Positions 1 through 9,790 of a stretch of 64,000 nucleotides of DNA are shown piece after piece. How positions within the stretch are numbered: the stretch's first letter is position 1; each line of letters begins with the position of its first letter. The stretch is from the NCBI RefSeq assembly GCF_014842875.1, contig NZ_JACYXZ010000003.1, positions 124,001 to 188,000 on the forward strand. Direction: 5' to 3'. Under the pieces are notes generated by a model. The model was not told the origin of the DNA and did no database searches. It saw nothing but the letters and a program-made list of their open reading frames with translations. The position numbers and the translations under genes were made by a program. The DNA is from Nocardioides donggukensis (GTDB taxonomy: Bacteria > Actinomycetota > Actinomycetes > Propionibacteriales > Nocardioidaceae).

Positions 1-515
1 GCCGCGGTCAGCGCCTCGAGCCGCTCCAGCTCGTGGAAGGAGTCGACGATGATCCGGCCGACCCCGGCCTCGAGGGCCCGGGCCAGCTCGTCGGCGGTCT
101 TGTTGTTGCCGTGGTAGCCGATCCGGGCCGGGTCGAAGCCGGCGGCGAGGGCGACGCTCAGCTCACCGGCGGAGCAGACGTCCAGGCAGAGTCCCTCCTC
201 GGCGACCCACCGGGCGACGGTCGTGCAGAGGAACGCCTTGCCCGCGTAGAACACGTCGTAGTCGGCGAAGGCGTCCCGGAAGGCGCCGGCCCGGGCCCGG
301 AAGTCGGCCTCGTCCAGGACGTACGCCGGGGAGCCGTGCTCGGCGACGAGGTCCGGGAGCGGCACCCCGCCGACGGCGAGCACCCCGTCGGCCTTCTCCG
401 CGGTCGCGGACCACAGGTGGCCGACGAGGTCGTTGGGGTCGGCCGGCTGCCGGAGCCAGGCCGGCCCACGGGAGTTGATGTCGGCGTGCAGCGCGCCGGC
501 CTCGTGTGCCCTCAT
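1..515 (-). CDS. lysA: Diaminopimelate decarboxylase, N-terminal part (cut by window edge)
   Basis: Decarboxylates meso-diaminopimelate to L-lysine with pyridoxal phosphate, the last step of lysine synthesis. Only the first 171 residues are present; the gene runs off the left edge. The fold-III decarboxylase barrel is recognisable: Lys93 in YAGKAFLC is the expected Schiff-base lysine, followed by LDVCSAGE (111-118) and HGNNKT (135-140). The ATG at 515 is chosen because it lies 10 nt after the argS stop, which makes argS-lysA a likely single transcript; the same order is known in mycobacteria. No strong ribosome binding site is seen before it. Confidence 0.93.
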   Translation of the reverse strand, partial: MRAHEAGALHADINSRGPAWLRQPADPNDLVGHLWSATAEKADGVLAVGGVPLPDLVAEHGSPAYVLDEADFRARAGAFRDAFADYDVFYAGKAFLCTTVARWVAEEGLCLDVCSAGELSVALAAGFDPARIGYHGNNKTADELARALEAGVGRIIVDSFHELERLEALTA

Positions 516-525
516 GCCGGCCCGC

Positions 526-2220
526 TCACATGCGCTCCGGCGCCGAGACGCCGAGCAGGTCGAGTCCGTTGGCGATGACCTGCCGGGTGGCCGCGACCAG
601 GACCAGGCGGGCGCGGTGCAGGTCGCCGGCCTCCTCGTCGCCCATCGGGAGCACCCGGCAGTTGTCGTAGAACCGGTGGTAGGAGGCGGCCACCTCCTCG
701 AGGTACCTCGCCACCCGGTGCGGCTCCCGGAGCTGCGCCGCGGAGGTCACCACCCGGGGGAACTCGGCGAGCGCCCGCAGCAGCTCACCCTCCTTCTCGT
801 GCGAGAGCAGCGACGGGTCGAAGCCGGTCTCGTCGGGGTCGACGGGGCCGTGGGGTGCGACCGGCAGCAGCAGGCCGAGGTCGGCGGCGTTGCGCAGGAT
901 CGAGGAGACCCGGGCGTGCGCGTACTGGACGTAGTACACGGGGTTGTCGCTGGTGGCGCGCGCCCACAGGTCGAGGTCGATGTCGATCTCGGAGTCGGAG
1001 GTGTAGCGGGCCAGGGCGTAGCGCGCGGCGTCGCGACCGATGGCGTCGACCAGGTCGTCGAGGGTGATCACGGTGCCGGCCCGCTTGGACATCCGCAGCG
1101 GCGCCCCGTCACTGAGCAGGTTGACCAGCTGGCCGATGAGGATCTCCAGGTTGGTGCCCGGGACGTCGCCGAAGGCCGCGCACATCGCCATCATCCGGCC
1201 GACGTACCCGTGGTGGTCGGCGCCGAGCATGATCAGGCAGCGGTCGAAGCCGCGCTCGCGCTTGTCGAGGTAGTAGGCGAGGTCGCCGGAGAGGTAGGCC
1301 GGCTGCCCGTTGGACCGGACGATCACTCGGTCCTTGTCGTCGCCGAACTGCTCGGTGCGCAGCCAGAGCGCGCCGTCCTGCTCGTAGGTGTTGCCGAGCT
1401 CGGTGAGCCGGTCGATCGCCCGCTGGACGGCGCCGGTCTCGTGCAGGTGGTTCTCGTGGAAGTAGACGTCGAAGTCGACCCCGAAGTCGTGCAGGGTCTT
1501 CTTGATCTCGGTGAACATCGCCTCGACGCCCTCGGCGCGGAACACCTCCTGCGCCTCCTCCTCGGGCAGGTCGAGGACGTCGGGACGGCGGTCCAGGACC
1601 GCGTCCGCGATGTCGACGATGTACTGGCCGCCGTACCCGTCCTCGGGTGCCGGCTTGCCCTGGGCGCTGGCGAGCAGGGAGCGGGCGAACCGGTCGATCT
1701 GGGCGCCGTGGTCGTTGAAGTAGTACTCCCGGGTGACCTCGGCCCCGGTGAAGGAGAAGATCCGGCCCAGCGCGTCCCCCACGGCGGCCCACCGGGTGCC
1801 GCCGATGTGGATCGGGCCGGTGGGGTTGGCGGAGACGAACTCGAGGTCGATCCGCTCGCCCGCGAACAGGTCCGAGGAGCCGTACGCCGACCCGAGGGCC
1901 AGCACCTGCGCGGCCACCGCACCCTGGGCGCCGGAGGAGACCCGCACGTTGAGGAAGCCCGGACCGGCGACCTCGACCTCGGCGATCCCGTCGGCCGAGC
2001 GCAGCTCCTCGGCGAGCAGACCGGCCAGGTCGCGTGGCGGGACCCCCGCTCGCTTGGCCAGCTGGAGGGCGAGGTTGGTGGCGTAGTCGCCGTGCTCGCG
2101 GACCTTCGGGCGCTCCACCACGACCTGCGCCGGGACCCCGTCCGGCAGCGTCACGGCGCCGCGCCCGACGAGCGTGGTCAGGGCGTGGACGATCGCGGTG
2201 GAGAGCTGCTCGGGAGTCAC
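526..2220 (-). CDS. argS: Arginyl-tRNA synthetase
   Basis: Class I aminoacyl-tRNA synthetase of 564 residues that charges tRNA-Arg in the cytoplasm. Seen in order: an N-terminal Arg-specific additional domain (about 1-110), the catalytic Rossmann fold with the HIGH-type motif in [11 protein letters not shown] (131-141), the KMSKS-type motif MSKRAG (377-382), and a helical DALR anticodon-binding domain at the C-terminus that ends in the typical ...[15 protein letters not shown]. Length is normal for the family. It lies divergently from a tRNA-Arg gene 144 nt away and is followed by lysA after 10 nt. Confidence 0.97.
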   Translation of the reverse strand: MTPEQLSTAIVHALTTLVGRGAVTLPDGVPAQVVVERPKVREHGDYATNLALQLAKRAGVPPRDLAGLLAEELRSADGIAEVEVAGPGFLNVRVSSGAQGAVAAQVLALGSAYGSSDLFAGERIDLEFVSANPTGPIHIGGTRWAAVGDALGRIFSFTGAEVTREYYFNDHGAQIDRFARSLLASAQGKPAPEDGYGGQYIVDIADAVLDRRPDVLDLPEEEAQEVFRAEGVEAMFTEIKKTLHDFGVDFDVYFHENHLHETGAVQRAIDRLTELGNTYEQDGALWLRTEQFGDDKDRVIVRSNGQPAYLSGDLAYYLDKRERGFDRCLIMLGADHHGYVGRMMAMCAAFGDVPGTNLEILIGQLVNLLSDGAPLRMSKRAGTVITLDDLVDAIGRDAARYALARYTSDSEIDIDLDLWARATSDNPVYYVQYAHARVSSILRNAADLGLLLPVAPHGPVDPDETGFDPSLLSHEKEGELLRALAEFPRVVTSAAQLREPHRVARYLEEVAASYHRFYDNCRVLPMGDEEAGDLHRARLVLVAATRQVIANGLDLLGVSAPERM

Positions 2221-2364
2221 CCGGTCACCCTATCGGCGGCCCGCGCGGGCGGGCGCACCGAGACCGCCGGACGGGACGCCCCGCCCACCGGCACCCGGCG
2301 CCGAGACGCCACCGCCCGCTTGCAGCGCCGGTCGTGGTCCGTTGTAGGGTCGTCCCACACCCGA

Positions 2365-2439
2365 GCCCCCGTAGCTCAGGGGATAGAGCGCCGCCCTCCG
2401 GAGGCGGAAGCGTAGGTTCGAATCCTACCGGGGGTACCA
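2365..2439 (+). tRNA. tRNA-Arg (anticodon CCG)
   Basis: A complete cloverleaf folds by eye. The acceptor stem 2365-2371 pairs with 2429-2435 with a G-U first pair, the D arm is 2374-2389, the anticodon stem is CCGCC/GGCGG (2391-2395, 2403-2407) and the T arm GTAGG/CCTAC encloses TTCGAAT. The anticodon CCG at 2398-2400 reads CGG. The discriminator is A2436 and the 3' CCA is encoded at 2437-2439. The variable loop is short (4 nt). Its position next to argS matches the argV-argS arrangement of mycobacteria. Confidence 0.97.
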
Positions 2440-2519
2440 CGCCGCCGACGCGGCCACGCTCCCGGACCTTCCCGGACTTTCTCGGTTCCCCTGACGCCGC
2501 ATGGCGCCTCTGTGCACAC

Positions 2520-2553
2520 TGATTGGTCATTGGCGCTCGCCAGTATCCAATCA
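2520..2553. promoter_or_regulatory. Nested 34-bp dyad upstream of the secreted protein gene
   Basis: Outer arms TGATTGG (2520-2526) and CCAATCA (2547-2553) are perfect inverted repeats. Inside them TGGCG (2531-2535) and CGCCA (2538-2542) form a second dyad on the same axis. The element ends 18 nt before the start codon at 2572. It could be an operator or a hairpin at the 5' end of the mRNA; the sequence alone does not decide. Confidence 0.55.
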
Positions 2554-2571
2554 CTGTCAGGGGATGTGGAC

Positions 2572-3942
2572 ATGCGGAACTCGATCCGACGGCTGGTGGC
2601 CGTCCACACCGCGGGTGCCACGGTGCTCGCCGGCGCCGTGGCCCTGGCCGGCGGCACGGCCGCACCCGCGCTGGCCGGCACCGTCACCGACTACGGCTTC
2701 AGCGCGAGGGCGTTCGGGAGCGTGGCCAACTTCGAGGAGGCCGGGGTCAGCTCGCAGCGCACCGCCTACAGCTTCCTCGGCTGCACCCGGGAGACCGGGG
2801 TGACCAAGACCGAGACCGTCGCCGAGACCGGCGGCTCCCTGGGCGCAGCGCTGCACGTGGCCGGGGTCGAGAACCGGACCCGGACGCTGCGCAACCCGAG
2901 GACCGGTCGGGTCGGGAGCCGCGCCACCAGCCGGGTGTCCGAGGTGGTCCTCGGCGACCCCGACGGCGTGAACATCACGATCCGGGCGCTGCGCACCCGG
3001 GCGGATGCCTGGGCGATGCCGAACGGCACCCTGCACGCCAGCTCGCGGTTCGCCTCGGCCGGGATCGGCTCGGCCACCGACACCGACCTGGACGAGGTGC
3101 TGAACGGTGTGGGCGCCACGCTCCAGGACCTGCTCGACGAGGTGGCCGCCGCACCGGGCGGCGTCCTCGAGGTGCCGAGCCTGGGTGAGATCGCCCTCGG
3201 CAACGACAAGAACCGGGTCTTCGCCAGGAGCGCGAAGGCGGGGGCGGTCGCGCTCCGGGTCACCCTGTTCGGCGAGGACCTGGCCAAGGGCGGTGGCGAC
3301 GACATCGAGACCAAGATCGGCCGGGCCCGGGCGTTCGTCTACCGGAACCTGCCCGCGGGCGTCATGCGCGGCACCGCCTGGCCCGTGGACGCCAAGCTGG
3401 TCGGCGAGGTGCTCAACGTCGGGCGCGTGGTGCCCCTGCAGCTGCCGTGCAACGGGACGCGGGGGAACGTGCGCCAGGCCTCGGTGGCCGACGTCGACCT
3501 CGGGAACGCCGGCGTCGTGCAGGTCGACGCCCCGACGTCACGGGTCTTCGGCATCCAGAGGGAGGACGGCCGGGCCCGGGCCTGGACCGAGGGCCGGCTG
3601 GCCTCGCTGAACGTCGGCGGGGAGGACGGGCTCACGATCCGGGGCGTCGTGGGCCGGGCCAACGTCACGCAGGACCGCCGAGGCCGGATCACGCGCCGCA
3701 GCATGACCGGCACCACGATCGGATCGGTGACCGTCGGCGGCGAGGAGCAGTCGGTGCCCGGCCCCGGGGAGGCCGAGACCTTCGCCACCCCGGACGGTCA
3801 GGTCACCATCGAGCCCTACCTCCGCGAGGGCGGGAAGCGTGGCCTGAGGGTGACCGCCCTGCGCGTGACGATCGTCGACGACTCCCCCGGCGACACCGTG
3901 ATCAACCTCGGCGTCGCCCGCGCCTACCTCAAGCGCACGTGA
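2572..3942 (+). CDS. Secreted choice-of-anchor P type protein
   Basis: A 456-residue exported protein. The ATG at 2572 is preferred over an upstream in-frame ATG at 2512 because it has AGGGG eight nt upstream and starts directly with a signal peptide: basic MRNSIRR, a hydrophobic stretch to about residue 30, and cleavage likely after ALA (33-35). The mature part is beta-rich and Gly/Thr/Arg-rich and begins with TVTDYGFSARAFG, which resembles what I know as choice-of-anchor P family proteins of Actinobacteria (moderate certainty). No LPXTG, lipobox or C-terminal membrane helix is seen, so it is probably released or bound non-covalently to the wall. The function is unknown. It faces an LCP wall-polymer ligase across a strong terminator. 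Confidence 0.75.
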   Translation: MRNSIRRLVAVHTAGATVLAGAVALAGGTAAPALAGTVTDYGFSARAFGSVANFEEAGVSSQRTAYSFLGCTRETGVTKTETVAETGGSLGAALHVAGVENRTRTLRNPRTGRVGSRATSRVSEVVLGDPDGVNITIRALRTRADAWAMPNGTLHASSRFASAGIGSATDTDLDEVLNGVGATLQDLLDEVAAAPGGVLEVPSLGEIALGNDKNRVFARSAKAGAVALRVTLFGEDLAKGGGDDIETKIGRARAFVYRNLPAGVMRGTAWPVDAKLVGEVLNVGRVVPLQLPCNGTRGNVRQASVADVDLGNAGVVQVDAPTSRVFGIQREDGRARAWTEGRLASLNVGGEDGLTIRGVVGRANVTQDRRGRITRRSMTGTTIGSVTVGGEEQSVPGPGEAETFATPDGQVTIEPYLREGGKRGLRVTALRVTIVDDSPGDTVINLGVARAYLKRT

Positions 3943-3948
3943 GTCGGG

Positions 3949-3986
3949 ACCGGCGGTGCTGCGTCTCCGGACGCGGCACCGCCGGT
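3949..3986. terminator. Bidirectional hairpin terminator
   Basis: Arms ACCGGCGGTGC (3949-3959) and GCACCGCCGGT (3976-3986) are perfect complements, with an inner GCGTC/GACGC stem capped by TCCG. It lies between two convergent genes and has no U tract, as is common in high-GC actinobacteria. Confidence 0.8.
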
Positions 3987-3990
3987 GCCG

Positions 3991-4887
3991 TCAGCAGCGG
4001 CTGATCGTGGCGTCGTTGCGGGCGTCGTCGCCCAGCCGGCGGGCCTGGGTGCGGCTGGGGAAGACGACGCTGGCACCGCCGACGTTCCCGATGCTCCCGG
4101 CCAGCACGCAGCCGGTCACCTTGCCCGGCTCGACGTCCGCGACGGCGCGGGCGAGCAGGAACAGGTCGCCGGGCTTCACCTGGGCGTCCATGTGCCGCAG
4201 CACGGCCAGCGCCCCGCGGTCCAGGAATCCGGGGCGGGCCGCATTGTCGCGGACTGTGCGGTGGATCGCCCTCAGCGTCCGCTGCTGGTTGGCCGACCGG
4301 TCGAAGTCTCCCCGCGGCAGGTCCTTGCGGATCCGGGAGAACGCGAGCGCGCCCAGACCCTGCACCCGGTTCGGGCCGACCCGGAACCCCTGTCGGCGCA
4401 GGTAGGGGTCGGAGAACGCGTGCGCGGACTGCACGGTGATGCCGCCGATCGCGTCGACCATCCCGCGCAGCCCCCAGAAGCTGCTGACCATCACGTAGTC
4501 GGGCTCGATCCCGATGAGACCCTGCACGGCCCTCGCCATCAGCTGCGGACCACCGAAGTAGAGCCCCGCGTTGATCCGGTTCGAGCCATGCCCCGGGATC
4601 GCGACCCACGAGTCCCGGGGGACGCCGATGCTCGTCGCCGCGCCGGTGCGGGTGTTGATGCCGACCAGTTGGATGGCGTCCGCGCGGCTGCGCAGCACCG
4701 GGCCGCCCGGCCTGGCGTCGGAGCCGAGCGCCAGGATCCAGACGACGTCCGGGGAGAGGTCCAGCGCCTGGGCCCGCTCGACCTTGACCAGCGCGGCACC
4801 CGTCGGCTGGACGGTCCCCTCCGGCACCACCAGCAGCGCACCGGCCAGGGCCAGGCCGAGCGCGGCCTTCCGCAGCACTCGGATCAC
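3991..4887 (-). CDS. LCP (LytR-CpsA-Psr) family glycopolymer ligase
   Basis: LCP enzymes transfer lipid-linked wall polymers (arabinogalactan or teichoic-acid type) to peptidoglycan on the outer membrane face. The 298 residues show an N-terminal hydrophobic anchor (about 6-22) and the LCP core: LGSDAR (54-59), RSRAD (66-70), PRDSWV (90-95), RINAGLYFGG (about 104-113) and DRSANQQRTLRAI, which carry the Asp and Arg residues that bind the polyprenyl phosphate. The GTG at 4887 overlaps the stop of the upstream lipoprotein-like gene by 4 nt (GTGA), so the two are translationally coupled. It is on the short side for the family. Confidence 0.88.
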   Translation of the reverse strand: MIRVLRKAALGLALAGALLVVPEGTVQPTGAALVKVERAQALDLSPDVVWILALGSDARPGGPVLRSRADAIQLVGINTRTGAATSIGVPRDSWVAIPGHGSNRINAGLYFGGPQLMARAVQGLIGIEPDYVMVSSFWGLRGMVDAIGGITVQSAHAFSDPYLRRQGFRVGPNRVQGLGALAFSRIRKDLPRGDFDRSANQQRTLRAIHRTVRDNAARPGFLDRGALAVLRHMDAQVKPGDLFLLARAVADVEPGKVTGCVLAGSIGNVGGASVVFPSRTQARRLGDDARNDATISRC

Positions 4888-5522
4888 GACTTCTCCCCCT
4901 TCGTCGCCGACCGCTTGGTCGCGCGGACGTCGCGCGCCACGTCGTACCCGGTGATCCGCCAGCGCTCGGGTCCCGGCGTGAGCACCAGGGAGCCGCGCAC
5001 CGCGACCCGTCGCTCGGCCTGACCCAAGGTGACCATCACCATGCGGAACCGCGCGGTCGCGCCGGCCGGCCGCCCGGCCGGGCTGAAGATGTCCACGACG
5101 ACCTCCCGCCGCCGCGCCACCACGTCGTCGACCCGGCCGCCGAGGACGCGGTTCGTCAGCAGCCGACGGTCCGCCCGCGCCCGTCCGGCCGCCTCGCGGG
5201 TGAATCCCGGGAACGCGCCGAGGCCGAACTTCGTGCGCGGGTAGTCACCGGCCAGCCAGGCCGCCTCGAACCACCGGTCGACGGCGCCGCCCACCGCCCG
5301 GGCGACGGCCCGGCGCCGCTCGGGCCGCAGCTCGCCGGTGACCGCGCCCACCCGGGCCCGCAGCCGGGCGTCCTTCGGCTCCGGCTCGGCAGTCGGCTCC
5401 TGGGAGTCGCTCGAGCTCGCCGGCGGCTCCGCCTCCTCCTCGCCGGCGCAGGCGCCTCCCGCGGCCACGATCGACAGCACGGCCGCCGCGATCGCCGCCC
5501 GGCGCTGGGGACTCCGGATCAC
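4884..5522 (-). CDS. Putative exported or lipoprotein-like protein, function unknown
   Basis: 212 residues. The GTG at 5522 is chosen for its AAGAGGAG ribosome binding site and because a signal sequence follows directly (VIRSPQRRAA, then a hydrophobic run ending in AAGGAC). The cysteine at about 25 could be lipidated, but GGAC is a poor lipobox. A Glu/Pro/Ser-rich stretch (28-50) follows, then an Arg-rich region and a C-terminal beta-type segment (WRITGYDVARDV) of the kind seen in SnoaL/nuclear-transport-factor-like secreted proteins. That resemblance is weak. It overlaps the LCP gene by 4 nt, which suggests a cell-envelope role. Confidence 0.7.
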   Translation of the reverse strand: MIRSPQRRAAIAAAVLSIVAAGGACAGEEEAEPPASSSDSQEPTAEPEPKDARLRARVGAVTGELRPERRRAVARAVGGAVDRWFEAAWLAGDYPRTKFGLGAFPGFTREAAGRARADRRLLTNRVLGGRVDDVVARRREVVVDIFSPAGRPAGATARFRMVMVTLGQAERRVAVRGSLVLTPGPERWRITGYDVARDVRATKRSATKGEKS

Positions 5523-5650
5523 CGGCACACTCCTCTTCCCGGGGCACCCGGAACTCCCCGGGACCCGACGTTCGGCACACCTCAGTGTTAGTCGCGCAAC
5601 ACTGTGCCCGACAAGTGGTGGCGGCCTCGGCATTTGTTGCTCGGTGGGTC

Positions 5651-5656
5651 TAGCCT
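5651..5656 (+). promoter_or_regulatory. Probable -10 element of kgd (TAGCCT)
   Basis: TAGCCT fits the actinobacterial TANNNT -10 consensus and would start transcription near 5663, giving a leader of about 48 nt before the GTG at 5711. No convincing -35 is seen. Confidence 0.5.
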
Positions 5657-5710
5657 TGACGCTTGAATCCCTACCCCGCACATGCCGCACCGGAAGAGGC
5701 GAACCAGGAC

Positions 5711-8700
5711 GTGGCTGAGTCTGCTCAGAACAACCCCCTCTCGGACTTCGGAGCCAACGAATGGCTCGTCGACGAGATGTACGCCCAGTACCAGAAGGAC
5801 CCGGGCAGCGTGGGTCCCGAGTGGATCGCCTACTTCGAGTCCAGCGGCTCCTCCAACGGCAGTGCCGAGCCCGGTCGCACCGGGTCTGGCACCGGGTCCG
5901 GCACCGGGTCTCGCACCGGGTCTGGGCCCGCCGCGCCCCAGGCGTCGACGTCCACGGGCAAGGCCCCGGAGCGGGCGAGCCAGAAGTCCGCCGCCCCGGC
6001 GCCGGAGCGGAAGACCCAGAAGCCCGCCGCCGAGGAGAAGTCCTCCGAGGCGAAGCCGGCCGAGGAGAAGTCCGGCTCCCCTGCCCCGAAGGCCACCCCG
6101 CGACCGGCCAACACCAAGGCCGCCGAGCCGGCCAAGGGCACGAGCGCACCCGAGCCCCGCGACCCGAAGCCGGCACCGACCGCCGAGGCCGGCGACGAGC
6201 CGCAGCTCACCGTCCTCCGCGGCGCGCCGGCCCGGACCGCGCAGAACATGGACGCCTCTCTGACCGTGCCGACGGCCACCTCGGTGCGCTCGGTGCCGGT
6301 CAAGCTGCTCTGGGACAACCGGACCGTCATCAACAACCACCTGGCCCGCGCCCGGGGCGGCAAGGTCAGCTTCACCCACCTCATCGGCTTCGCCCTGGTC
6401 AAGGCGCTGCGCACGATGCCCGAGATGAACGTCGGCTTCGACGTCGTCGACGGCAAGCCGAACCTGATCACCCCCGCGCACATCAACCTCGGCCTCGCCA
6501 TCGACATGCAGAAGCCGGACGGCACCCGCCAGCTGCTCGTGCCCTCGATCAAGGCCGCGGAGGGCATGGACTTCGCCGCCTTCTGGACCGCCTACGAGGA
6601 CGTCGTCCGCAAGGCCCGCGACGGCAAGCTCACGGTCGCCGACTTCCAGGGCACCACGATCTCGCTGACCAACCCGGGCACGATCGGCACCAACCACTCG
6701 GTGCCGCGGCTCATGAAGGGCCAGGGCGCGATCATCGGCGTCGGGGCGATGGAGTACCCGCCCGAGTGGCAGGGCGCCTCGGAGGAGGCCCTCTCGCGCA
6801 GCGCGATCAGCAAGGTCATGACGCTGACCTCCACCTACGACCACCGGGTGATCCAGGGCGCCCAGTCCGGCGAGTTCCTGCGCCGCGTGCACCAGCTGCT
6901 GCTCGGGGGCGACGGGTTCTACGACGAGATCTTCCGGTCGCTGCGGATCCCCTACGAGCCGATCCGCTGGGCCTCGGACATCGCCACCTCCCACGACGAC
7001 GAGATCAGCAAGCAGGCCCGGATCCTCGAGCTGATCCACGCCTACCGGGTGCGCGGCCACATGATGGCCGACACCGACCCGCTGGAGTACAAGCAGCGCA
7101 GCCACCCCGACCTCGAGGTGGAGACGCACGCGCTCACCCTCTGGGACCTGGATCGCGAGTTCGCCACCGGCTCGTTCGGCGGCGAGGGCCGCCGGTTCAT
7201 GAAGCTGCGGCAGATCCTCGGCATCCTGCGCGACTCCTACTGCCGCACCACGGGCATCGAGTACATGCACATCCAGGACCCCGAGCAGCGGCGCTGGATC
7301 CAGGAGCGGGTCGAGCAGCCGCACGTGAAGCCGCCCCGCGAGGAGCAGCTCCGGATCCTGCTCAAGCTCAACCAGGCCGAGGCGTTCGAGACCTTCCTGC
7401 AGACCAAGTTCGTCGGCCAGAAGCGGTTCAGCCTCGAGGGCGGCGAGACCACGGTCCCGGTGCTCGACGAGATCTGCGAGGCCGCGGCCGAGGCCGGCAT
7501 GGACGAGGTGTGCATCGGCATGGCGCACCGCGGCCGGCTCAACGTGCTGGCGAACATCGTCGGCAAGAAGTACTCCCAGATCTTCCGGGAGTTCGAGGGC
7601 AACATCGACCCCCGCACCGTCCAGGGCTCCGGCGACGTGAAGTACCACCTCGGCGCCGAGGGCGAGTTCGTGGCCGGCACCGGGCACGAGATCAAGGTCT
7701 CCGTGGCCGCCAACCCCTCGCACCTCGAGGCGGTGGACCCGGTCCTCGAGGGCATCGCCCGGGCCAAGCAGGACGTGCTCGACCGCGGCGCCGAGTACCC
7801 GGTCCTGCCGCTGCTCGTGCACGGCGACGCGGCGTTCGCCGGCCAGGGCGTGGTCGCCGAGACCCTCAACCTGAGCCAGCTGCGCGGCTACCGCACCGGC
7901 GGCACCATCCACGTGGTGGTCAACAACCAGGTCGGCTTCACCACCTCCCCCGGCTCCTCGCGCTCCTCGCTCTACTGCACCGACGTGGCCCGGATGGTCC
8001 AGGCGCCGATCTTCCACGTCAACGGCGACGACCCCGAGGCCTGCATCCGGGTGGCCCGACTGGCCTTCGAGTACCGCCAGGCGTTCAACAAGGACGTCGT
8101 CATCGACCTGGTCTGCTACCGCCGGCGCGGGCACAACGAGGGCGACGACCCGTCGTACACCCAGCCGCTGATGTACGACCTCATCGAGCAGAAGCGCTCG
8201 GTCCGCAAGCTCTACACCGAGTCGCTCATCGGCCGTGGCGACATCACGATCGAGGAGGCCGAGCAGGTCCTCAAGGACTACCAGCAGCAGCTCGAGCGGG
8301 TCTTCACCGAGGTCCGCGAGGCGACCGGCGCCCCCGACGAGTGGACGACCGTCCCGGACTACCCGGAGAAGCCGGCCGGCGAGGCGACCACCGCGGTGCC
8401 CAACGAGGTGCTCAAGCGCATCGCCGACGCCTACACCACCCCGCCGGACGGCTTCACCGTCCACCCGAAGGTGATGCCGCAGCTGCAGCGCCGTGCGGCG
8501 GCGATCACCGACGGGCCGATCGACTGGGGCACCGCCGAGATCGTGGCCTTCGGCGCGCTGCTCATGGACGGCCGCCCGGTGCGGCTCGCCGGGCAGGACT
8601 CGCGGCGCGGCACGTTCGTGCAGCGGTTCGCGACGATCATCGACCGGCACAACGCCGACGAGTGGGTCCCGCTGACCACGCTCACCGAGGACCAGGCCAA

Positions 8701-9583
8701 GTTCCACATCTACGACTCGCTGCTCTCCGAGTACGCCGCCCTCGGGTTCGAGTACGGCTACTCGGTGGCGCGGCCGGAGGCGCTGGTGCTCTGGGAGGCG
8801 CAGTTCGGCGACTTCGTCAACGGCGCCCAGACGGTCATCGACGAGTTCATCTCCGCCGGCGAGACCAAGTGGCGCCAGCAGTCCGGTGTCGTGCTGCTGC
8901 TGCCGCACGGCTACGAGGGCCAGGGCCCCGACCACTCCTCGGCCCGCATCGAGCGCTTCCTCACGATGTGCGCCGAGGACGCGATGGTGGTCGCGCAGCC
9001 GTCCACGCCCGCGTCGTACTTCCACCTGCTGCGGCGGCACTCGCTCGGTGAGGAGCACCGCCCGCTGGTGGTGTTCACGCCGAAGTCGATGCTCAAGCGC
9101 AAGGAGGCGGCCTCGCAGCCGGTCGACTTCACCGACGGCTCGTTCCGGCCGCTGATCGGCGACGGGACCGACGACCCGGACGCCGTCGAGACGCTGCTGC
9201 TGTGCTCGGGGCGGGTCACCTGGGACCTCATGGTCGAGCGCGGCAAGCGCGAGGAGGGCGGGAAGTTCGCGATCGCGCGGGTCGAGCAGCTCTACCCGGC
9301 GCCGGACGAGCTCATCGGCGAGGAGATCAGGCGCTACCCCAACCTCAGGACGATCCGCTGGGTCCAGGACGAGCCCGCCAACATGGGCCCCTGGCCGCAC
9401 TACCAGCTCAACGTCTGGCCGGAGATCGCGGCCGAGCACGGCATCACCGTGGAGCGGGTCTCGCGCTCGGCGTCGGCCGCCCCGTCGGTCGGCGTCGCGA
9501 AGCGGCACCAGGAGGAGCAGAAGGACCTGATCGCCCGCTCGTTCGCCTCGGCGGCGTCGGGCGCCCGGACCGACGACTACTGA
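5711..9583 (+). CDS. kgd: Multifunctional 2-oxoglutarate decarboxylase/dehydrogenase E1-E2 fusion
   Basis: 1290 residues, matching the actinobacterial Kgd/OdhA (SucA) architecture, which joins an E2-type succinyltransferase domain without lipoyl domain to a thiamine-diphosphate E1. It links 2-oxoglutarate to succinyl-CoA or succinic semialdehyde in the TCA cycle. Seen: an N-terminal docking helix ([17 protein letters not shown]), an Ala/Pro/Lys-rich linker (about 45-175, with GTGS repeats), the acyltransferase core with catalytic DHRVIQG (about 376-382), then E1 with [13 protein letters not shown] (about 602) and GDAAFAGQG (about 704). I prefer the GTG at 5711, giving MAESAQNN..., over an in-frame TTG at 5663, because mycobacterial Kgd begins at the equivalent place; the TTG coincides with the predicted transcription start. 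The enzyme is known to be inhibited by the FHA protein GarA in relatives. Confidence 0.95.
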   Translation: MAESAQNNPLSDFGANEWLVDEMYAQYQKDPGSVGPEWIAYFESSGSSNGSAEPGRTGSGTGSGTGSRTGSGPAAPQASTSTGKAPERASQKSAAPAPERKTQKPAAEEKSSEAKPAEEKSGSPAPKATPRPANTKAAEPAKGTSAPEPRDPKPAPTAEAGDEPQLTVLRGAPARTAQNMDASLTVPTATSVRSVPVKLLWDNRTVINNHLARARGGKVSFTHLIGFALVKALRTMPEMNVGFDVVDGKPNLITPAHINLGLAIDMQKPDGTRQLLVPSIKAAEGMDFAAFWTAYEDVVRKARDGKLTVADFQGTTISLTNPGTIGTNHSVPRLMKGQGAIIGVGAMEYPPEWQGASEEALSRSAISKVMTLTSTYDHRVIQGAQSGEFLRRVHQLLLGGDGFYDEIFRSLRIPYEPIRWASDIATSHDDEISKQARILELIHAYRVRGHMMADTDPLEYKQRSHPDLEVETHALTLWDLDREFATGSFGGEGRRFMKLRQILGILRDSYCRTTGIEYMHIQDPEQRRWIQERVEQPHVKPPREEQLRILLKLNQAEAFETFLQTKFVGQKRFSLEGGETTVPVLDEICEAAAEAGMDEVCIGMAHRGRLNVLANIVGKKYSQIFREFEGNIDPRTVQGSGDVKYHLGAEGEFVAGTGHEIKVSVAANPSHLEAVDPVLEGIARAKQDVLDRGAEYPVLPLLVHGDAAFAGQGVVAETLNLSQLRGYRTGGTIHVVVNNQVGFTTSPGSSRSSLYCTDVARMVQAPIFHVNGDDPEACIRVARLAFEYRQAFNKDVVIDLVCYRRRGHNEGDDPSYTQPLMYDLIEQKRSVRKLYTESLIGRGDITIEEAEQVLKDYQQQLERVFTEVREATGAPDEWTTVPDYPEKPAGEATTAVPNEVLKRIADAYTTPPDGFTVHPKVMPQLQRRAAAITDGPIDWGTAEIVAFGALLMDGRPVRLAGQDSRRGTFVQRFATIIDRHNADEWVPLTTLTEDQAKFHIYDSLLSEYAALGFEYGYSVARPEALVLWEAQFGDFVNGAQTVIDEFISAGETKWRQQSGVVLLLPHGYEGQGPDHSSARIERFLTMCAEDAMVVAQPSTPASYFHLLRRHSLGEEHRPLVVFTPKSMLKRKEAASQPVDFTDGSFRPLIGDGTDDPDAVETLLLCSGRVTWDLMVERGKREEGGKFAIARVEQLYPAPDELIGEEIRRYPNLRTIRWVQDEPANMGPWPHYQLNVWPEIAAEHGITVERVSRSASAAPSVGVAKRHQEEQKDLIARSFASAASGARTDDY

Positions 9584-9586
9584 GCC

Positions 9587-9763
9587 GTGTACTTCACCGA
9601 CCGCGGCATCGAGGAGCTCGAGAAGCGTCGGGGTGACGAGGAGGTCACCCTGGCGTGGGTGGCCGACCGGCTGCAGGAGTTCACCGACACCCACCCGGAG
9701 TTCGAGACCGCCGTCGAGCGGCTGGCCACCTGGCTGGCCCGCCTCGACGACCCGGACGACTGA
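9587..9763 (+). CDS. DUF6104 family small protein
   Basis: 58 residues, starting at the GTG three nt after the kgd stop. The sequence (YFTDRGIEELEKRRGDEEVT..., ending ERLATWLARLDDPDD) matches a small conserved actinobacterial family that I know as DUF6104. It is acidic and helical, with no signal peptide or membrane segment. The tight coupling to kgd suggests a role with the 2-oxoglutarate enzyme, but no function is established. Confidence 0.85.
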   Translation: MYFTDRGIEELEKRRGDEEVTLAWVADRLQEFTDTHPEFETAVERLATWLARLDDPDD

Positions 9764-9790
9764 GCCGGGGGTCGAGCAGGCCGCGGGGCT

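Noticed and set aside
5663..5710. TTG start of kgd that would add 16 residues
   Set aside because: The TTG coincides with the predicted transcription start and the extra residues do not resemble Kgd N-termini; leaderless TTG starts are rare.
5588..9694. Open frame of 1368 codons on the minus strand opposite kgd
   Set aside because: Long antisense frames arise from GC-rich codon bias; its translation is low-complexity Arg/Leu/Val/Gly without any motif, while the plus strand codes an unmistakable Kgd.
9764..9790. Terminator between DUF6104 and SDR genes
   Set aside because: The 27-nt gap shows no stem of useful length.
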